Below, in pieces: positions 62,791 to 64,000 of a DNA stretch of 64,000 nucleotides. Position 1 is the first letter of the stretch, and the number at the start of each line of letters is the position of its first letter. The translations under genes were made by a program, and so were the position numbers. The DNA comes from Martelella alba (GTDB taxonomy: Bacteria > Pseudomonadota > Alphaproteobacteria > Rhizobiales > Rhizobiaceae): positions 1 to 64,000 of the forward strand of contig NZ_VHLG01000013.1 in NCBI RefSeq assembly GCF_006516955.1, given 5' to 3'. The notes below the pieces were generated by a model that was given only the letters and a program-made list of their open reading frames with translations, searched no databases and was not told where the DNA came from.

Positions 62791-63567
62791 ATGACTGGAA
62801 ACATAAACGTGACACGCATTGCATCTCACCGCGGCGGAACCCTGGAATTCGGCGACAGCACCTTTGCAGGTTTCACCGCGACCGCAGCCATGGCCGTTGA
62901 GGAAGTCGAGTTTGACCTGCATCCGAGCGCCGACGGCCGGATCTTCGTCCACCATGACGCAACGCTTGACCGGACGACGGACACGGCGGGTGCCATCGCC
63001 GACATGCACGCATCGGCAATACGTGCAGCCATCGTCGATCACGCCGGAGCGGGTTTTCGCCATCCGCTTTATGTCGAGGAATTATGTGCCATCTTCAAGG
63101 ACAGCCCGGTCGCCTTCCGCTGCGAAATCAAGCCGGGCCAGCATGGCCGGCCCTATGCCAATTTCGTGACCAGGGTTGTCGACACGCTGGATGAAAACAA
63201 GCGGCTTGCCACAACAACTTTCTCTTCCTTCCTGCTTGATACAATGGGCGAGATCGCAGCTGTGACCGACCGGCCCGCGCTCTGGCTGGTCAGTCCTGCA
63301 GTTCTGGCGCAGCTTGGTGGACGCGGCGTCATCGATATTGCCCGATTGCGCGGCATTGGCGAGATCGGCGTTCACATCGACAGTGCCGATGCAACCCTGC
63401 AAAGGATGACAGAGGAGAACGGCCTCGCCTTTGGCTGCTGGGCCGCCCATACGCGCCAACAAATCGACAAGGCGCTTGATCTTGGGGTCAAGGTGTTCAC
63501 CACCGATCGCCCGACGCTCGCCATCAACATCCGCGATCAGCGCCGTGCAGAGGGAGCTTCGCTATGA
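62791..63567 (+). CDS. ugpQ: Glycerophosphodiester phosphodiesterase
   Basis: A 258-residue GDPD-family TIM-barrel enzyme. The active-site motifs are [26 protein letters not shown] and RCEIKPGQ; the metal- and acid-base residues (His, Glu, Asp, His) are in place. It lacks a signal peptide, so it acts in the cytoplasm on imported glycerophosphodiesters, giving glycerol-3-phosphate and an alcohol. It lies between the permease and ATPase genes, and its stop overlaps the ATPase start. Confidence 0.87.
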   Translation: MTGNINVTRIASHRGGTLEFGDSTFAGFTATAAMAVEEVEFDLHPSADGRIFVHHDATLDRTTDTAGAIADMHASAIRAAIVDHAGAGFRHPLYVEELCAIFKDSPVAFRCEIKPGQHGRPYANFVTRVVDTLDENKRLATTTFSSFLLDTMGEIAAVTDRPALWLVSPAVLAQLGGRGVIDIARLRGIGEIGVHIDSADATLQRMTEENGLAFGCWAAHTRQQIDKALDLGVKVFTTDRPTLAINIRDQRRAEGASL

Positions 63568-64000
63568 GCCGTATCACACTCAAAAACATCAAGAAATCCT
63601 ATGATCAGGGACCGACCGTGCTGCACGGTGTCTCGATGGATATCGAACCCGGCGAATTTATCGTCATTGTCGGCCCGTCCGGCTGCGGAAAGTCGACACT
63701 CCTGCGGCTGATTGCCGGGCTTGAGACCTGCCGGGACGGCGACATCCTGATCGATGGCAGGCTTTGCAATCATGTCGCGCCGCAGGATCGTGACATTGCG
63801 ATGATCTTCCAGAACTATGCCCTCTACCCGCATATGAGCGTGCGTGAAAACATCGCCTTCGGACTGGAACTGCGCGGCATGCCAAAAAAGGAGCGCAATG
63901 CCAGAGCGGCAGAGGTTGCCCGAACCTTGCAGCTGGATGCCTATCTCGACCGCAAGCCGGCGGCGCTTTCCGGCGGCCAGCGCCAGCGTGTTGCCATGGG
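63564..64000 (+). CDS. ugpC: Ugp-type ABC transporter ATP-binding protein, UgpC-like (cut by window end)
   Basis: The first 145 codons of a CUT1-class ATPase, starting [20 protein letters not shown]. Walker [15 protein letters not shown]-loop [14 protein letters not shown] and the signature [11 protein letters not shown] are visible; Walker B and the C-terminal domain lie beyond 64000. It overlaps the phosphodiesterase gene by 4 bases. Confidence 0.87.
   Translation, partial: MSRITLKNIKKSYDQGPTVLHGVSMDIEPGEFIVIVGPSGCGKSTLLRLIAGLETCRDGDILIDGRLCNHVAPQDRDIAMIFQNYALYPHMSVRENIAFGLELRGMPKKERNARAAEVARTLQLDAYLDRKPAALSGGQRQRVAM

Overview
The window is GC-rich DNA with densely packed genes, many 4-base ATGA stop/start overlaps, and an unusually high number of solute importers. 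The gene content suggests a Hyphomicrobiales (Rhizobiales) alphaproteobacterium, probably Rhizobiaceae or a relative. It includes a FrcBCA-type sugar transporter, an Agrobacterium-like N-carbamoyl-D-amino acid hydrolase, Liv/Ugp/Pot-type transporters and ROK/LacI regulators. No rRNA, tRNA, CRISPR array or complete mobile element was found. Nearly everything is accessory catabolism, which would fit a secondary replicon, but that is inference.

Layout. 0.2-5.8 kb: a branched-chain amino acid type (Liv) ABC importer operon with an alpha/beta hydrolase, read leftward. 5.9-7.1 kb: two convergent PAS-LuxR regulators. 7.2-9.7 kb: a two-subunit 3-oxoacid CoA-transferase and a thiolase. 9.7-15.4 kb: an apparent RiPP (modified peptide) cluster with a 47-residue precursor candidate, a HExxH enzyme, a RiPP-type radical SAM enzyme, a methyltransferase and an exporter with a reduced ATPase domain, behind an AT-rich leader. 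15.5-26.9 kb: a polysaccharide-utilisation locus (GH2, heparinase II/III-like lyase, CUT1 ABC importer, LacI regulator, GH105). 27.1-30.7 kb: a sulfate-type ABC importer. 30.7-32.4 kb: folate genes folP and a folB-folK fusion. 32.5-40.9 kb: a leftward operon with a Pot-type importer, D-carbamoylase, XRE-cupin regulator, adenine-deaminase-family enzyme and D-threonine-aldolase/D-serine-dehydratase-family enzyme. 41.0-42.7 kb: a HipB/HipA module with two perfect operators. 42.8-47.3 kb: frcBCA and a divergent ROK regulator. 47.4-54.9 kb: a leftward operon joining a nitrate/sulfonate-type ABC importer to OsmC, an acyl-CoA-dehydrogenase-like flavoprotein, rhodanese, ferredoxin reductase and cyanase. 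55.4-56.0 kb: a TetR regulator. 56.2-59.5 kb: a gene remnant, katG and a WGR-domain protein. 59.7-64 kb: a Ugp-type operon with a glycerophosphodiesterase, cut by the window end.

The two most interesting systems are the RiPP cluster and the cyanase/rhodanese/flavoprotein importer operon. For the second, an almost identical 14-base site (ACAGAWCGGTTTGT, in opposite orientation) lies before the TetR gene and before the first gene of the operon. This ties the regulator to the operon from sequence alone. A second regulatory signal visible in the sequence is the pair of 16-base inverted operators before hipBA, centred exactly 30 bases apart.
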